64,000 nt of DNA from Mariniphaga sp041684965 (GCA_041684965.1 JAWLGR010000003.1:1-64000); one strand, 5' to 3'; positions 35,660 to 45,619 are shown, counted from the stretch's first letter. Program-made: numbers and translations. Notes: generated by a model not told the origin, from the letters alone.

Positions 35660-36700
35660 TTAATGGGGTGTTTGAATACCCATCCGTTCAAGGGCTGAGA
35701 TATCCTTTTGTCTTTGCGCCAAAGCTTTCTGATAGAGCTGAATCATTTGCAGATTATTTTTGCTTCGATAACTTTCAGCCAATTGTCTGGCCGCTGCCAG
35801 CCATTTTTGGGCAGTTTCCAAATCATCTTTCATTTCGTAGGCAAGAGCCAGGTTGTACCGGGCCTCGATAGCCATTTTACCATTCCTGTCATGGGTGTAA
35901 TTTTTCCATCGTACGATGGCCTCATCCCAATTCCCTTCTTCCAGGAAATAAGCAGCATCCGAAAAATCGGGCAGCGGAGGTACCGAATACATTCGTTTTT
36001 CAGTTTGCCAGTCGGGATAGAACCTTCGGGCAAAACTTTCGCCGGCCATTGCTGCCGCCAGTTCGAGTGCGGCTTGCCGGGGCGGGGGATTGTAATTCTG
36101 CTGAAAATTTCCCTGTTCATCAATGCCATTCCAGTAAATGGTGTCAATCATTGTTTTCCGTTCCAGTGGGGTATCCTTTGCCGGATCGTAAATCCCCCAA
36201 ACAGCAACAGTAACCACCTCATTGGTAGGTGGCACATCGAATGATTCGGGATAGGCAGAAAAAAAAGAAGAATAAGTTTCGAGCGAAATGAGCAAACCGG
36301 CATTTGCGTCGGCAGTCAGGCGGGTAACTACATCGTTGGGAAGCATGGTCAACTGTTCACCGGTATGCTTTTCAAATGTGTGATAGGGAAAGACCGGTAC
36401 TTCTGCAAAAAGATCGTGGTTTTTCAGGTTAAATGCAAGTTCGTTTAAACATGCACTCACCAACAGGCTGTCGAATTCAGGGGGGTCGTTTGCTGTTATC
36501 AGCTGGTCAGCCTTCCGGTAATAACTTTGGAGTGTATCGCCTATATATTTAAAATTCCGGTAAACAATGGCTGCACCTTTAATTTCCGTGGGAAGGATTA
36601 ATTCTCCGGGCTTATATACTTCAATCCGGTATTCCCTGTATACAGTGCAGGAATATAACAGCACAAGGGGCAATAGGATCTGAAGGAGCCGAAGGTTCAT
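35660..36700 (-). CDS. DUF6340 family lipoprotein with C-terminal TPR-like repeats
   Basis: A 346-residue lipoprotein (LLYSCTVYREYRIEV, Cys near 18). The N-terminal two thirds fit the DUF6340 pattern. The last 100 residues form TPR-like helices (AAYFLEEGNWDEAIVRWKNY, then YNLALAYEMKDDLETAQKWL). It overlaps the upstream paralogue by 4 bases. The two are diverged copies with the same layout. Likely envelope proteins; function unknown. Confidence 0.8.
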   Translation of the reverse strand: MNLRLLQILLPLVLLYSCTVYREYRIEVYKPGELILPTEIKGAAIVYRNFKYIGDTLQSYYRKADQLITANDPPEFDSLLVSACLNELAFNLKNHDLFAEVPVFPYHTFEKHTGEQLTMLPNDVVTRLTADANAGLLISLETYSSFFSAYPESFDVPPTNEVVTVAVWGIYDPAKDTPLERKTMIDTIYWNGIDEQGNFQQNYNPPPRQAALELAAAMAGESFARRFYPDWQTEKRMYSVPPLPDFSDAAYFLEEGNWDEAIVRWKNYTHDRNGKMAIEARYNLALAYEMKDDLETAQKWLAAARQLAESYRSKNNLQMIQLYQKALAQRQKDISALERMGIQTPH

Positions 36701-37749
36701 TTCGTTCTGGTTAATTCACTTTTTCTGCGTTTCAATGTTTCGAGGTATTCATAAGTCAGGGGGCGGTACATGGTTTCATACGATTCCAACGCCCATAAAA
36801 TTGCCTGATCGATATCTCCCAGGATTTCGTATCCCAGGGCAATGTTTAGCTGTGCCTTGCTTTTTACTGATTTTGAACCGGCTTTTTCTGCCACCTCCTG
36901 CCAGACAGAAACTGCTGTCTGCCAATCGCCATCTATTGCTGCCTGGTTACCCTGACTGATTTGTGAATTTCCCGTTGTAAAATACCTTCTTCTTTCGGGT
37001 CTCCACCTCACTGCAATTTTTTCGGACAAATCAAGAGCAATTAAAATCCCTGTTTCGGTTAATGCCTGCTTCACCGGGGTAAACCGATTGAACAAAGCTC
37101 TTACGTTCACATCTGCATCTTCCCAGTACAAGGTATCACGAACAAATTCACGCAGCAATATACGTTTTTGCTCAGGGTAATACACCCTGAACAGCGCTTC
37201 GTAATAAATTTTCATAGATGCCCCTACTCCCGAACGGTAGCTATTGTCATAGGAACTATAAAAAGTGCTGTTACCAAAGCTGGTAACAACTCGTGTTCTC
37301 AGAAAATCGAGGGACAAAACAGCATCCGTGTCAAATGTTTCACTCAATGCGGCAACATCGTCCCAATTTAACTCTGAGGCCAGCTTTTCGCCGGAAGAGG
37401 AGAGAAACCGGTATTCAGGAATTACATAATCGTACCTTCCCGATTCAAACAACAATTCTCCCAACGCCTTAAGAGTAGTATCTGCCATCTGAACATCATA
37501 AAAAACAGTGTCGAGGTTAAATCGTTTTTTATAAAATAATTTTTGAATCGAGTCGGAATGGAGATCCGTAAAATTTTCATCTACTGCCTGTGTAACCAAT
37601 GTAAGGCTCTGGACGGAGGCAGGAAGTTCCTTTTGTGCCGGCTGCGGAATATCAATCACAAGACTCCGTGTGGGAGTGCACGAAAACAACAACATCACTG
37701 AAAAAAGCAGCGTTAAACTATACAATGCATGTTTTATGCTGGTATTCAT
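36697..37749 (-). CDS. DUF6340 family lipoprotein, paralogue
   Basis: A 350-residue lipoprotein (MLLFSCTPTRSLVIDI). Same plan as the following gene: a DUF6340-like region with IPEYRFLS and LSLDFLRTRV, and a C-terminal TPR-like pair (QAAIDGDWQTAVSVWQEVAE, NIALGYEILGDIDQAILWAL). It starts 16 bases after the stop of the large vWA-like membrane protein gene, so all three form an operon. Role unknown; a secretion or envelope-assembly complex is possible. Confidence 0.8.
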   Translation of the reverse strand: MNTSIKHALYSLTLLFSVMLLFSCTPTRSLVIDIPQPAQKELPASVQSLTLVTQAVDENFTDLHSDSIQKLFYKKRFNLDTVFYDVQMADTTLKALGELLFESGRYDYVIPEYRFLSSSGEKLASELNWDDVAALSETFDTDAVLSLDFLRTRVVTSFGNSTFYSSYDNSYRSGVGASMKIYYEALFRVYYPEQKRILLREFVRDTLYWEDADVNVRALFNRFTPVKQALTETGILIALDLSEKIAVRWRPERRRYFTTGNSQISQGNQAAIDGDWQTAVSVWQEVAEKAGSKSVKSKAQLNIALGYEILGDIDQAILWALESYETMYRPLTYEYLETLKRRKSELTRTK

Positions 37750-37765
37750 CTTCTCCGCACCTCCT

Positions 37766-39886
37766 TTAATAAATTCCCCAGTATTTCCTCAAAAACCATT
37801 CCACACTTAACAATAAGATGACAACAAAAAACAACCAGCGCAGGTTCAGCAGTTCGGTAATCATTTCGTGAAAGCTGCTCACCGGCTTCAGGTGATTTCC
37901 CTGTTTTAAATTGCTGATAGCCTCTTCTGCCTGGCCTGCAGGGAAAAACATTCCACCGCTTTGCGAAGCCAACTGATACAGCATACGGTGGTCTGCCCTT
38001 GTAATTACATTCTCAAGGTTCATTTCGGTAACAGCAAAATTCCCGGTTTCGGTATAAGTTTCGTTGCCGAGAGTTACCTCCGCATCAAACCGGTAATTAC
38101 CGACAGGCAGGTTTCCGGCATTCAGGTAATATCCGTTTCCCCGCACATCGAATGTAAAATCAAAGTTATTACCCTGTTCATTTTCGATTTCAATTGTAAT
38201 TTCCTCACCGGACACCCTTTCAAATGCGTCGTTGTACAATTCAGCAGTAAAAACCACATCATCGGTTTCGGCATATACGGGTAAAAAATCAATCATAAAA
38301 TTATCTTCGTTTTCACGAAGAGCCAGGTATTGAACCAATTGGTTAACCAATTCATTAAACTGATCGTGGGTATTCGTTTTCAGGTAATTGTTCAGGCGCC
38401 ACTTCCAAATCCCCTCACCAAAAAGAAAGCCTGTTTTCCTGCCGTTTACCACACCTGTAGCCAGCAATGGCCGTACGGTTTCCACATTTTTTATCCGTTG
38501 GAATATAACAGGAGTAACTGCCGGGTCGAGTTTATAATTAGCAAAGGGAGCTATTAAAGGAGGAAACCCGGGGAGCATCTCCCGGAACCTTTCGCTGAGA
38601 CTGAATGTTGCAAATGCCGGATTGATCACACCCTGAACTTCTTCGGGTCTGCCGGCAAGGGGTTGTATCTCAGCTCCGGCATCCATTGTATTTAGCTGGG
38701 GAAGGAATGTTTTAGCACCAATTATAAACAATACCGGAATTCTTGCAATTCTTTCCTGTCCGAAAATACCAGCCATTGATTTACCCGCCGAAGGCAACTG
38801 GTGCAGGATTACCAGGTTAAAATCGGAGAAATTGGACGGATAGGGTTCTTCCTGAAATACTTCAACTTCGTATGATTTTTGCTGCTCCAGCGCATATTTT
38901 ATTGCCCCGATATCAGGATGAGGACCACTGGAGAGAATAAGTATTTTTTGCTTGTCTTCAAGAACGTTGACAACGAAAGTTACTTTATTGTTTTTAATAT
39001 TCTTTTCATTTTCTGCAGGTTCAATTTCAGCTGAAAAATGTTTTAATCCGGGTTCCCCTGCATCGAGTACAAACTGACGGGAAACGAAATAATCGCTGCC
39101 GGAAGGAGTAATTACTGTTTGTCCAACTTCTTTTTCGCCCTCTCTGATAGTCAACTTAAGAGGAATTCCCTGCAGCTTTGAAAAGATTGCATCTATTTCA
39201 ACCGGAAAACGGTTTCCGGAAAAGGAGGTTCTGTTCACCCGTATTCCCTGAATGCGGGCATCTGTAACTTCGGCCGTATCGCCCAGACCGATGGAAAAAA
39301 CAGGAAAAGGAATATCATTCAGCATATTTACCGGATTTCTTCCCTGATTGTATATGCCATCACCTGCCAATATCAGTGCCCCAACTTTCTCATTGAAATG
39401 ATTGGTTGTGAGCGTGGAAATAAGATTACCATAGTCCGATTTCTTATCGGAAAAATCAAGTTCCCCATTAAGATTTGTTTCCTGACCGAATGCATAATGC
39501 ACCAGCCGGTAATCGCTTCCCAACTCTTCGGAAACTCTTTCCTTCAGTTGTTTTATCTGCTCTGCTGTTTCCAGAGAATCACCAGGGGAAACAATGGAAC
39601 CTGAGTTATCCCAGGCAGCAATAACAAGAGGGTGCTGAACAGTTTTTCCAAGGGTTTTCAAAAATGGAGATAAAAGTAAAAAAGCAATGACGGCAAATGA
39701 AAGGAACCTCAATGCCATAAGTAATCCACGTTGTTTTTTTGTAAGTTCACGGTTATCCCTGTTCCGGTAATACAACAAAAACATGATGCCTGTTGCTGCC
39801 AAAATTATTAAAGGCAGAAAGATATACCAGTATTTAGCTCCGAATGAAATCAATATATTGTCTTTAATGAAACGCCAAATATACAC
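37766..39886 (-). CDS. membrane-anchored von Willebrand A-like protein
   Basis: A 706-residue protein with two N-terminal membrane helices (about 20-40 and 58-82) and one at the C-terminus (about 682-700). The domain at about 88-255 is vWA-like with a partial MIDAS motif DNSGS (near 94). A second alpha/beta region (ILILSSGPHPDIGAIKYALE near 315) resembles the glutamine-amidotransferase-like fold often linked to such proteins. Large periplasmic beta domains follow. First gene of an operon with two DUF6340 lipoproteins. Similar proteins are found in Bacteroidota next to aerotolerance-type genes; precise function unknown. Confidence 0.75.
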   Translation of the reverse strand: MYIWRFIKDNILISFGAKYWYIFLPLIILAATGIMFLLYYRNRDNRELTKKQRGLLMALRFLSFAVIAFLLLSPFLKTLGKTVQHPLVIAAWDNSGSIVSPGDSLETAEQIKQLKERVSEELGSDYRLVHYAFGQETNLNGELDFSDKKSDYGNLISTLTTNHFNEKVGALILAGDGIYNQGRNPVNMLNDIPFPVFSIGLGDTAEVTDARIQGIRVNRTSFSGNRFPVEIDAIFSKLQGIPLKLTIREGEKEVGQTVITPSGSDYFVSRQFVLDAGEPGLKHFSAEIEPAENEKNIKNNKVTFVVNVLEDKQKILILSSGPHPDIGAIKYALEQQKSYEVEVFQEEPYPSNFSDFNLVILHQLPSAGKSMAGIFGQERIARIPVLFIIGAKTFLPQLNTMDAGAEIQPLAGRPEEVQGVINPAFATFSLSERFREMLPGFPPLIAPFANYKLDPAVTPVIFQRIKNVETVRPLLATGVVNGRKTGFLFGEGIWKWRLNNYLKTNTHDQFNELVNQLVQYLALRENEDNFMIDFLPVYAETDDVVFTAELYNDAFERVSGEEITIEIENEQGNNFDFTFDVRGNGYYLNAGNLPVGNYRFDAEVTLGNETYTETGNFAVTEMNLENVITRADHRMLYQLASQSGGMFFPAGQAEEAISNLKQGNHLKPVSSFHEMITELLNLRWLFFVVILLLSVEWFLRKYWGIY

Positions 39887-40007
39887 AACTCCGCTTAAAC
39901 TGCAGAATTTTAACTTCCGCTACCGGTTTGACACTTTTGAAACACCGGATTTTATTTTACCTTTACTTTGGTTTCTAATAATTAACACCTTTTTTTTTAT
40001 AAATAGT

Positions 40008-40841
40008 ATGAATAAACGGACTTTTATTTTAAAAACTGCGGTACTGGTGCTGGCTGTTACTTTTTCATCCTGTGGGTCAGGCCGGAAGCCACAAAACGAT
40101 AATCAGGCACAAGAGCAAACGAAGACTGGAGAAAACTGGATCCAGTTGTTTAACGGGAAAGATCTGAATGACTGGAAGATAAAATTTAAAGGATATGAGC
40201 TGGGGGAAAATTTCAACAACACATTTAGGGTTGAAGACGGACTTCTCAGGGTGCGTTACGAGGAATGGGAAGAGTGGGGCAGTCAGTTTGGGCACATGTT
40301 TTATAAAGATGAATTTTCGCATTACCGGTTGCGGGTTGAATATCGCTTTGTAGGGGAACAGGTGAAAGGGGGTCCCGGCTGGGCATTCCGGAACAATGGC
40401 CTTATGCTGCATGGGCAAACAGCCGAATCGATGGAATTAAACCAGGATTTCCCTGTTTCTGTTGAAGTTCAGTTACTGGGGGGAGATGGTAAAAATGAAC
40501 GTTCGACAATGAACTTGTGCACTCCCGGCACAAATGTGGTTATGGAAGGTGTTTTAATAGAAGATCACTGCATCAGCTCAGGTTCAAAAACTTTTCACGG
40601 GGATCAGTGGGTGTCTGTTGAAGTGGAAATCAAGGGAGGCGAAATTATCAGGCATTTTGTTGATGGCAGGGAGGTGATGTATTACGAGCAGCCACAGCTT
40701 GATCCAAGGGATAAATATTATGAAAAATTTCTTCCTGCTGATGGAAACAAAATCATCTCCAAAGGTACCATTTCTATCCAGGCCGAGAGTCATCCGACTG
40801 ATTTCCGGAAGATAGAATTGCTGGTGCTCGATGAAGAATAA
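40008..40841 (+). CDS. DUF1080 (3-keto-disaccharide hydrolase-like) lipoprotein
   Basis: 277 residues from the preferred start at 40008 (MNKRTFILKTAVLVLAVTF, lipobox SSCG); a longer frame upstream runs into the divergent promoter region and is unlikely. The DUF1080 jelly roll is clear: WIQLFNGKDLNDWKIK, a GGPGWAFRNNGLMLHGQ segment, VEVQLLGG and the closing ISIQAESHPTDFRKIELL. Members are secreted carbohydrate-active proteins with a concanavalin-like fold, some acting on 3-keto-glycosides. Stand-alone gene. Confidence 0.9.
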   Translation: MNKRTFILKTAVLVLAVTFSSCGSGRKPQNDNQAQEQTKTGENWIQLFNGKDLNDWKIKFKGYELGENFNNTFRVEDGLLRVRYEEWEEWGSQFGHMFYKDEFSHYRLRVEYRFVGEQVKGGPGWAFRNNGLMLHGQTAESMELNQDFPVSVEVQLLGGDGKNERSTMNLCTPGTNVVMEGVLIEDHCISSGSKTFHGDQWVSVEVEIKGGEIIRHFVDGREVMYYEQPQLDPRDKYYEKFLPADGNKIISKGTISIQAESHPTDFRKIELLVLDEE

Positions 40842-40853
40842 ATATTACGGCTT

Positions 40854-41792
40854 TTATACTGATTCTTTTGTAAACTGACGACTTTTGAGCCGTACTTCCC
40901 TCCGGTTGGAAAAACTTAGGGCCACAAGGGAGACGGCTATGACAATCATGCCCAGAATGGAAATTAAATCGGGTTGTTCATTGGCCAATAATATCCAGCT
41001 CAAAATTGCCCCTGAAACAGGAATAAGAAATTTCCATACATTCAATAGCGATACCTTTACACCGGGCCGTTTCAACAATACAAACCAAATTGAAATGGCT
41101 GCAGCCGAAAGAAAACTCAGCCAGGCAAGAGCAGCAAAATACACCGGAGGGAAAGGACCGGTTTTTATTCCTTCAACAGGGATAGAAACTACTATTAGCA
41201 TAAATCCCCCAGCTATCAGGCTGGTAGAACTTAAGGTAAGTGGAGAAATTCCTGGTGAAGATTTCGAGACTAAAACATTTGCATATCCTGAAATGAGATT
41301 GTTCATCAGCAGCAAAACTATTCCCAACAATTCAAGTTTGCTCTTCATTTCTACATTGGCGCGCCCAAGTGTGATAATGGCAATTCCGGCTACACCAATC
41401 AGGATACTTCCCGTTTTCAGCGGAGTCATCTTATCGTTGTGAAATGCAAAATGAGCCACAATAGCCACAAACAGCGGAGAAGAGCCTATAATCATTGCCC
41501 CCAGAGCACCCGGCACTAAATTGAGTCCACTGTAAAACAAGGCATACTGAAGAAATATTTGGATGAGAGATACCCACAAAAGAAATTTCCAATGGACTCT
41601 TAATTCGGAGAAAAAACGATTGTACCGACCAACAAATACAGCAAGCAAAATACCCGAAATAAAAAAACGCACACCGGCAAATTGCAGTGGAGTGTGGTAT
41701 TCAAGTCCGATTTTTATCCCAACAAATGAAGTCGACCATAACCATGAGGCAACAATTGCTAAAAATGTGGTGCTTTTAAGTAAGCTTTTCAT
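40854..41792 (-). CDS. EamA-family (DMT superfamily) membrane transporter
   Basis: About 312 residues from the start at 41792 (MKSLLKSTTFLAIVASWLWS). About ten membrane helices in two EamA halves; conserved SFVGIKIGLEYHTPLQFAGVRF in the first half and SFLSAAAISIWFVLLKRPG in the second. DMT transporters export amino acids, nucleotides or drugs; substrate not predictable. The upstream extension of the frame overlaps the divergent promoter and is not likely translated. Confidence 0.88.
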   Translation of the reverse strand: MKSLLKSTTFLAIVASWLWSTSFVGIKIGLEYHTPLQFAGVRFFISGILLAVFVGRYNRFFSELRVHWKFLLWVSLIQIFLQYALFYSGLNLVPGALGAMIIGSSPLFVAIVAHFAFHNDKMTPLKTGSILIGVAGIAIITLGRANVEMKSKLELLGIVLLLMNNLISGYANVLVSKSSPGISPLTLSSTSLIAGGFMLIVVSIPVEGIKTGPFPPVYFAALAWLSFLSAAAISIWFVLLKRPGVKVSLLNVWKFLIPVSGAILSWILLANEQPDLISILGMIVIAVSLVALSFSNRREVRLKSRQFTKESV

Positions 41793-41950
41793 AAAATTTT
41801 CAAAGATAGCGCAAAGTTTAAAATATTTTTTAAAAAATAAAAAGCAGAAAATTTGGACCAAATTGGCAAAATGTTCTGTATGGGGCGGTAAAATTCCTGT
41901 AATTTTCTGCATCATTTATTATATTTCCCCACTTGCGGGAAAAAATGGAT

Positions 41951-41958
41951 TATTTTTG
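41951..41958 (+). promoter_or_regulatory. -7 promoter element of the MaoC-like gene
   Basis: TATTTTTG matches the Bacteroidota TAnnTTTG element and lies 24 bases before the ATG at 41983. It supports this start over the longer upstream frame. A matching TTTG at -33 is not obvious. Confidence 0.5.
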
Positions 41959-41982
41959 CGGCCAGACAATTCAAGCATCTTT

Positions 41983-42450
41983 ATGGGAAAAACAATTATC
42001 AATAATTACCAGGAATTTGAATCATACCTTGGTAAAGAACTTGGTGTATCGGAATTTATTCAGGTAACACAGGATCAAATAAACAAATTTGCAGATGCCA
42101 CGCTCGATTACCAGTGGATACATACCGATCCGGAACGGGCAGTAAATGAATCCCCATTTAAATCGACCATTGCACATGGGTACCTGACGGTATCCCTGCT
42201 TACCTACCTGTGGTATTCAATCGTTGAGGTAAGGAATGTAAAAATGATTGTCAATTATGGAATTGAAAGCCTCAGGTTTCAGCAACCCGTGCTGGTAAAT
42301 GATAAAATTAGGGCAAAAGTTTCGCTGAATGACATCCGGAACCTGCGGGGTATAGCAAAAGTGCAGGTTAAAATTGTGGTGGATATTGAAGGACAGAAGA
42401 AGCCGGCATACGATGCCCTTATAACATTTCTCTACCATTTTAACACATAA
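41983..42450 (+). CDS. MaoC-family hot-dog dehydratase
   Basis: A 155-residue protein with the MaoC/(R)-hydratase motif DATLDYQWIHTDPERA (catalytic D and H) followed by FKSTIAHGYLTVSLL. It probably hydrates or dehydrates enoyl-CoA thioesters in fatty-acid metabolism. The start is chosen because the hot-dog domain begins a few residues later and a -7 element lies just upstream. Single gene, divergent from the EamA gene. Confidence 0.92.
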   Translation: MGKTIINNYQEFESYLGKELGVSEFIQVTQDQINKFADATLDYQWIHTDPERAVNESPFKSTIAHGYLTVSLLTYLWYSIVEVRNVKMIVNYGIESLRFQQPVLVNDKIRAKVSLNDIRNLRGIAKVQVKIVVDIEGQKKPAYDALITFLYHFNT

Positions 42451-42512
42451 TTTTACTGAATTCAGCGAATATTAAGAAACACAATCCAGTGGCTCTATTT
42501 ATAATATCCCGG

Positions 42513-42520
42513 TAATTTTG
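42513..42520 (+). promoter_or_regulatory. -7 promoter element of the MgtC/SapB gene
   Basis: TAATTTTG fits TAnnTTTG and lies 26 bases before the ATG at 42547. No perfect TTTG at -33. Confidence 0.45.
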
Positions 42521-42546
42521 TAAATTGATGGGATAAAATAGTTGCA

Positions 42547-43248
42547 ATGGAATTTTTCAATTCTGTTATATTGGCAGAGGAAGTTAACTGGCAGACGGCA
42601 CTTGTGAGGATTGTTATCAGTTTTGTTATGGGTGCCCTGGTTGGCCTGGAACGTGAAATGCACAACCAGCCGGCAGGATTGAGGACACATATCCTTATCA
42701 GCATTGGTTCTACACTTGTGATGCTTATATCGCTTTTCATCCCCCAGGCTTATGAGGCAGGTGGAGACCCCGGGCGAATTGCAGCTCAGGTCGTTTCAGG
42801 GATTGGGTTTTTGGGTGCAGGTGCCATCCTTAAATTTGGTGCCGATATCAAAGGACTTACAACAGCAGCATCCATTTGGGCTATGGCGGCTGTTGGAATG
42901 GCTGTAGGAGCCGGCATGTACAGTATAAGCATTATTGGTGTGGCTGTAATTCTTTTTGCACTTACCGCAATGAATTTATTTGAAAAAAATATTTTCAGGG
43001 AGCGTTCTCTCCGGAAAATTGAAATTGTTATTAAGAAACGATTTTCGAGTCTTCAGTCAATTACCGGTATTCTTGGAGAATTCGATGTACGTATAAATTC
43101 CACAGGTTTCGACCGGAATGTGAATGATGCTACCGACCGTTTTATTTTTGTTGTGGCTGTCACCAATGAACTTGATGTTCAAAAACTGGCCGATGCAATT
43201 GAGCATGAACAGGGAGTTGTTTCGGTTTCGATTGATATTTTACGTTAA
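42547..43248 (+). CDS. MgtC/SapB family membrane protein
   Basis: A 233-residue protein. The N-terminal 135 residues form the MgtC membrane domain with the conserved GALVGLEREMHNQPAGLRTH and GIGFLGAGAILK segments. The C-terminal 80 residues are an ACT-like regulatory domain. Members are linked to Mg2+ limitation and membrane-potential control. No Mg2+ riboswitch-like structure was recognised upstream. Confidence 0.92.
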   Translation: MEFFNSVILAEEVNWQTALVRIVISFVMGALVGLEREMHNQPAGLRTHILISIGSTLVMLISLFIPQAYEAGGDPGRIAAQVVSGIGFLGAGAILKFGADIKGLTTAASIWAMAAVGMAVGAGMYSISIIGVAVILFALTAMNLFEKNIFRERSLRKIEIVIKKRFSSLQSITGILGEFDVRINSTGFDRNVNDATDRFIFVVAVTNELDVQKLADAIEHEQGVVSVSIDILR

Positions 43249-43260
43249 AGATTCCTGTTT

Positions 43261-43731
43261 TTATTTCGTCTCATCCAAAAGTCCTTTACAGGCGTCTTCC
43301 AGCAGATCGAGTACCAACTCAAATCCCTCTTCCCCACCGTAATAAGGATCGGGAACTTCGTTGTACCCCCATTCCTTGCTAAAATCAGTCATCTTGTGGA
43401 TTTTTTCCATATCTTTTTTATTACGGGCCAACCCTCTGAGGGTTTCCACATTCTCATCATCCATTGCGACTATCATATCGAAGCGGTCGAAATCCGATTC
43501 AGGGTTGAATTGCCTGCCAATGCTGGTGAGATCATAACCGCGTCTGACCGCATGCTGCTGCATTCTTTTATCAGCAGGTTTACCCACGTGCCAGGGGCCG
43601 GTACCTGCCGAATCAATTTCATATTTTCCTGTAAGTCCTTCTTTATTAACCAGACCTGAAAAAACTGCTTCCGCACTTGGTGACCGGCAAATATTTCCCA
43701 AACAGACAAATAGAATTTTCTTTCGGCTCAT
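43261..43731 (-). CDS. low-molecular-weight protein tyrosine phosphatase
   Basis: A 156-residue enzyme with the P-loop CLGNICRSPSAEA (nucleophile C, Arg) near residues 10-22 and the general-acid segment VPDPYYGGEEGFELVLDLLE. Normal length. It removes phosphate from protein tyrosines, often controlling polysaccharide export. Encoded upstream of, and in the opposite direction to, the MgtC gene end; shikimate dehydrogenase gene lies 43 bases upstream on the same strand. Confidence 0.95.
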   Translation of the reverse strand: MSRKKILFVCLGNICRSPSAEAVFSGLVNKEGLTGKYEIDSAGTGPWHVGKPADKRMQQHAVRRGYDLTSIGRQFNPESDFDRFDMIVAMDDENVETLRGLARNKKDMEKIHKMTDFSKEWGYNEVPDPYYGGEEGFELVLDLLEDACKGLLDETK

Positions 43732-43773
43732 ATTCTAAAATTTTTCACAATAATAATTTTCGCATTTTCGTTT

Positions 43774-44517
43774 TCATTCGTTCCAGATTTCATACGATTT
43801 GTTTGCCTGTCCGATTAACATCTCATAACCATTTTTAATGGCAGCCCCCCGTTTTTTTCCTTTTTCCAAAAATTTTGTGATTCCTGGGTTGTAAACCAAA
43901 TCAAAAAGCAAATGCTTTTCGGTAATGTGTTCATATGGGATGGGAGGGAAAGTATCCACGTTTGGATAGGTACCAAGGGGCGTAGCATTTATTATCAGCA
44001 GGTTCTCCTCCATGAGGCTCCTGTTAATTTCTTCATACCTTATTTCGTTTTCATTTAATTCCTCAATGGAAGCTGAAATATATTGAATTCCCAGTTTATT
44101 TAACACATACTTTATTGCTTTTGAAGCGCCACCTGTTCCCAGTATCAATGCATTTGTATGGTGATTCTTTAACAGCGGCCTCAGTGAATTTTCAAATCCC
44201 CATGTGTCGGTATTGAACCCTTTCAATTGAACACCTCCACTGTTGCGGACAATTTTAATTGTATTTACAGCTCCTGCCTTCCGGGCAGCATCGTCAATCT
44301 CTTCGAGAAAGGGAATTATCTGTTCCTTGTATGGAATGGTGACATTCAGTCCTGTGAGATCCGGATAAGATTGGATGATGTCGGGAAATTTTTCAATAGT
44401 ATCTATTTCAAAATTTGTATACCGGGCATCCACCATTTCATTTTCAAACTTTTCAGTAAAAAACCTTTTCGAAAAAGAATGTGTCAATGGATATCCGATT
44501 AAACCGTATTGTTTCAT
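43774..44517 (-). CDS. aroE: shikimate dehydrogenase
   Basis: A 247-residue protein, slightly short but complete. Substrate-binding IGYPLTHSFSKRFF (S-x-S), catalytic LNVTIPYKE (Lys), NADP site LGTGGASKAI and the closing NGYEMLIGQA motif are all present. It reduces 3-dehydroshikimate to shikimate in aromatic amino acid synthesis. In a minus-strand run with the phosphatase and DUF368 genes. Confidence 0.96.
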   Translation of the reverse strand: MKQYGLIGYPLTHSFSKRFFTEKFENEMVDARYTNFEIDTIEKFPDIIQSYPDLTGLNVTIPYKEQIIPFLEEIDDAARKAGAVNTIKIVRNSGGVQLKGFNTDTWGFENSLRPLLKNHHTNALILGTGGASKAIKYVLNKLGIQYISASIEELNENEIRYEEINRSLMEENLLIINATPLGTYPNVDTFPPIPYEHITEKHLLFDLVYNPGITKFLEKGKKRGAAIKNGYEMLIGQANKSYEIWNE

Positions 44518-44576
44518 CTTCAGTATTTAGAATATAAAAAGCTCAGTTCTAATAATACCAGCTGATTAAAAACCAT

Positions 44577-45512
44577 TCATTTTTTTGAAGTTAAACCTTC
44601 AATCACAAAAATAAGGGAAAATCCTGCTATTGCAAGAAGAAGAGCACCAAACAGCATTGGGTTTTGACCGGTAATCTGTTCATAAGTACCGGGCAATATA
44701 TTAGTTTCAGCCAACGATTTCACTTCCCCGTGCCGGTCAATGAATGTTTCAGTAATTCTTTTCCATGGCCACACCTTATTCAGCGATCCAACCATAAAAC
44801 CTACCAGAACTGCAATGGTAATGTTATGGTATTTCTTTAACAGCCACGAAAGCAGGTTTGAAAATGCGATGATTCCAATGGCAGCACCAGCAATAAATAC
44901 CAACAGTACAGAAAAATTCAAACTACTCACCGATTCGAGGATAAACCTGTACATGCCAAGCAATACCAGGATAAAGCTGCCTGAAATACCAGGTAAAATC
45001 ATGGCACATATGGCTATCGAACCGGAAATAAAAATAAATAGCCAGGTAGTATTGGCTTCAGCCGGCGAAATAATTGTAATGAAAAAAGCCACAACAATTC
45101 CCCCGAGTCCGGCAAGAACGGCTCCCAAATCCCAAATTTTTATTGCCCGTGCCACATAAATGGCAGAAGCTACAATAAGCCCAAAGAAAAAAGACCATAC
45201 CAGTATCGGGTAATTGTAGAGCAGATATCCAAGCGCTTTTGCAAGAGAAAAAATGCTTATGGCTATGCCCAGCAAAACACTTACTAAAAAGTTGCCGTTA
45301 ATTTTGTTCCAGAAAGCTGCAGGTTTACCATTCAATAACAACTTTATTGCCTTCAGGTTAATAGATTTAATGGAAAAGATTAGCTCTTCGTAAATCCCGG
45401 TTATAAAAGCAATTGTACCTCCTGAAACACCCGGTACCACATCGGCTGCCCCCATGCCCATTCCTTTTAATACCAGTAACAGATATTCTTTTGGTGTCTT
45501 GTCTTCAATCAT
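44577..45512 (-). CDS. DUF368 family membrane protein
   Basis: A 311-residue protein with about eight to ten membrane helices. The DUF368 signature is at the start: LKGMGMGAADVVPGVSGGTIAFITGIYEEL, and again ICAMILPGISGSFILVLLGMY in the second half, an internal repeat. Proteins of this family are proposed polyprenyl-phosphate translocases that recycle the undecaprenyl carrier; the assignment here is by family only. Confidence 0.92.
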   Translation of the reverse strand: MIEDKTPKEYLLLVLKGMGMGAADVVPGVSGGTIAFITGIYEELIFSIKSINLKAIKLLLNGKPAAFWNKINGNFLVSVLLGIAISIFSLAKALGYLLYNYPILVWSFFFGLIVASAIYVARAIKIWDLGAVLAGLGGIVVAFFITIISPAEANTTWLFIFISGSIAICAMILPGISGSFILVLLGMYRFILESVSSLNFSVLLVFIAGAAIGIIAFSNLLSWLLKKYHNITIAVLVGFMVGSLNKVWPWKRITETFIDRHGEVKSLAETNILPGTYEQITGQNPMLFGALLLAIAGFSLIFVIEGLTSKK

Positions 45513-45619
45513 TATTTTAAAGTTGAATGATTCCTGATTATTTTATCTTTCACCCTAAATAGATGCGGCGGCAAATTAACAAAAAGTAGAGAGAGATTGT
45601 TAAGAAAAAAAAACGAATA

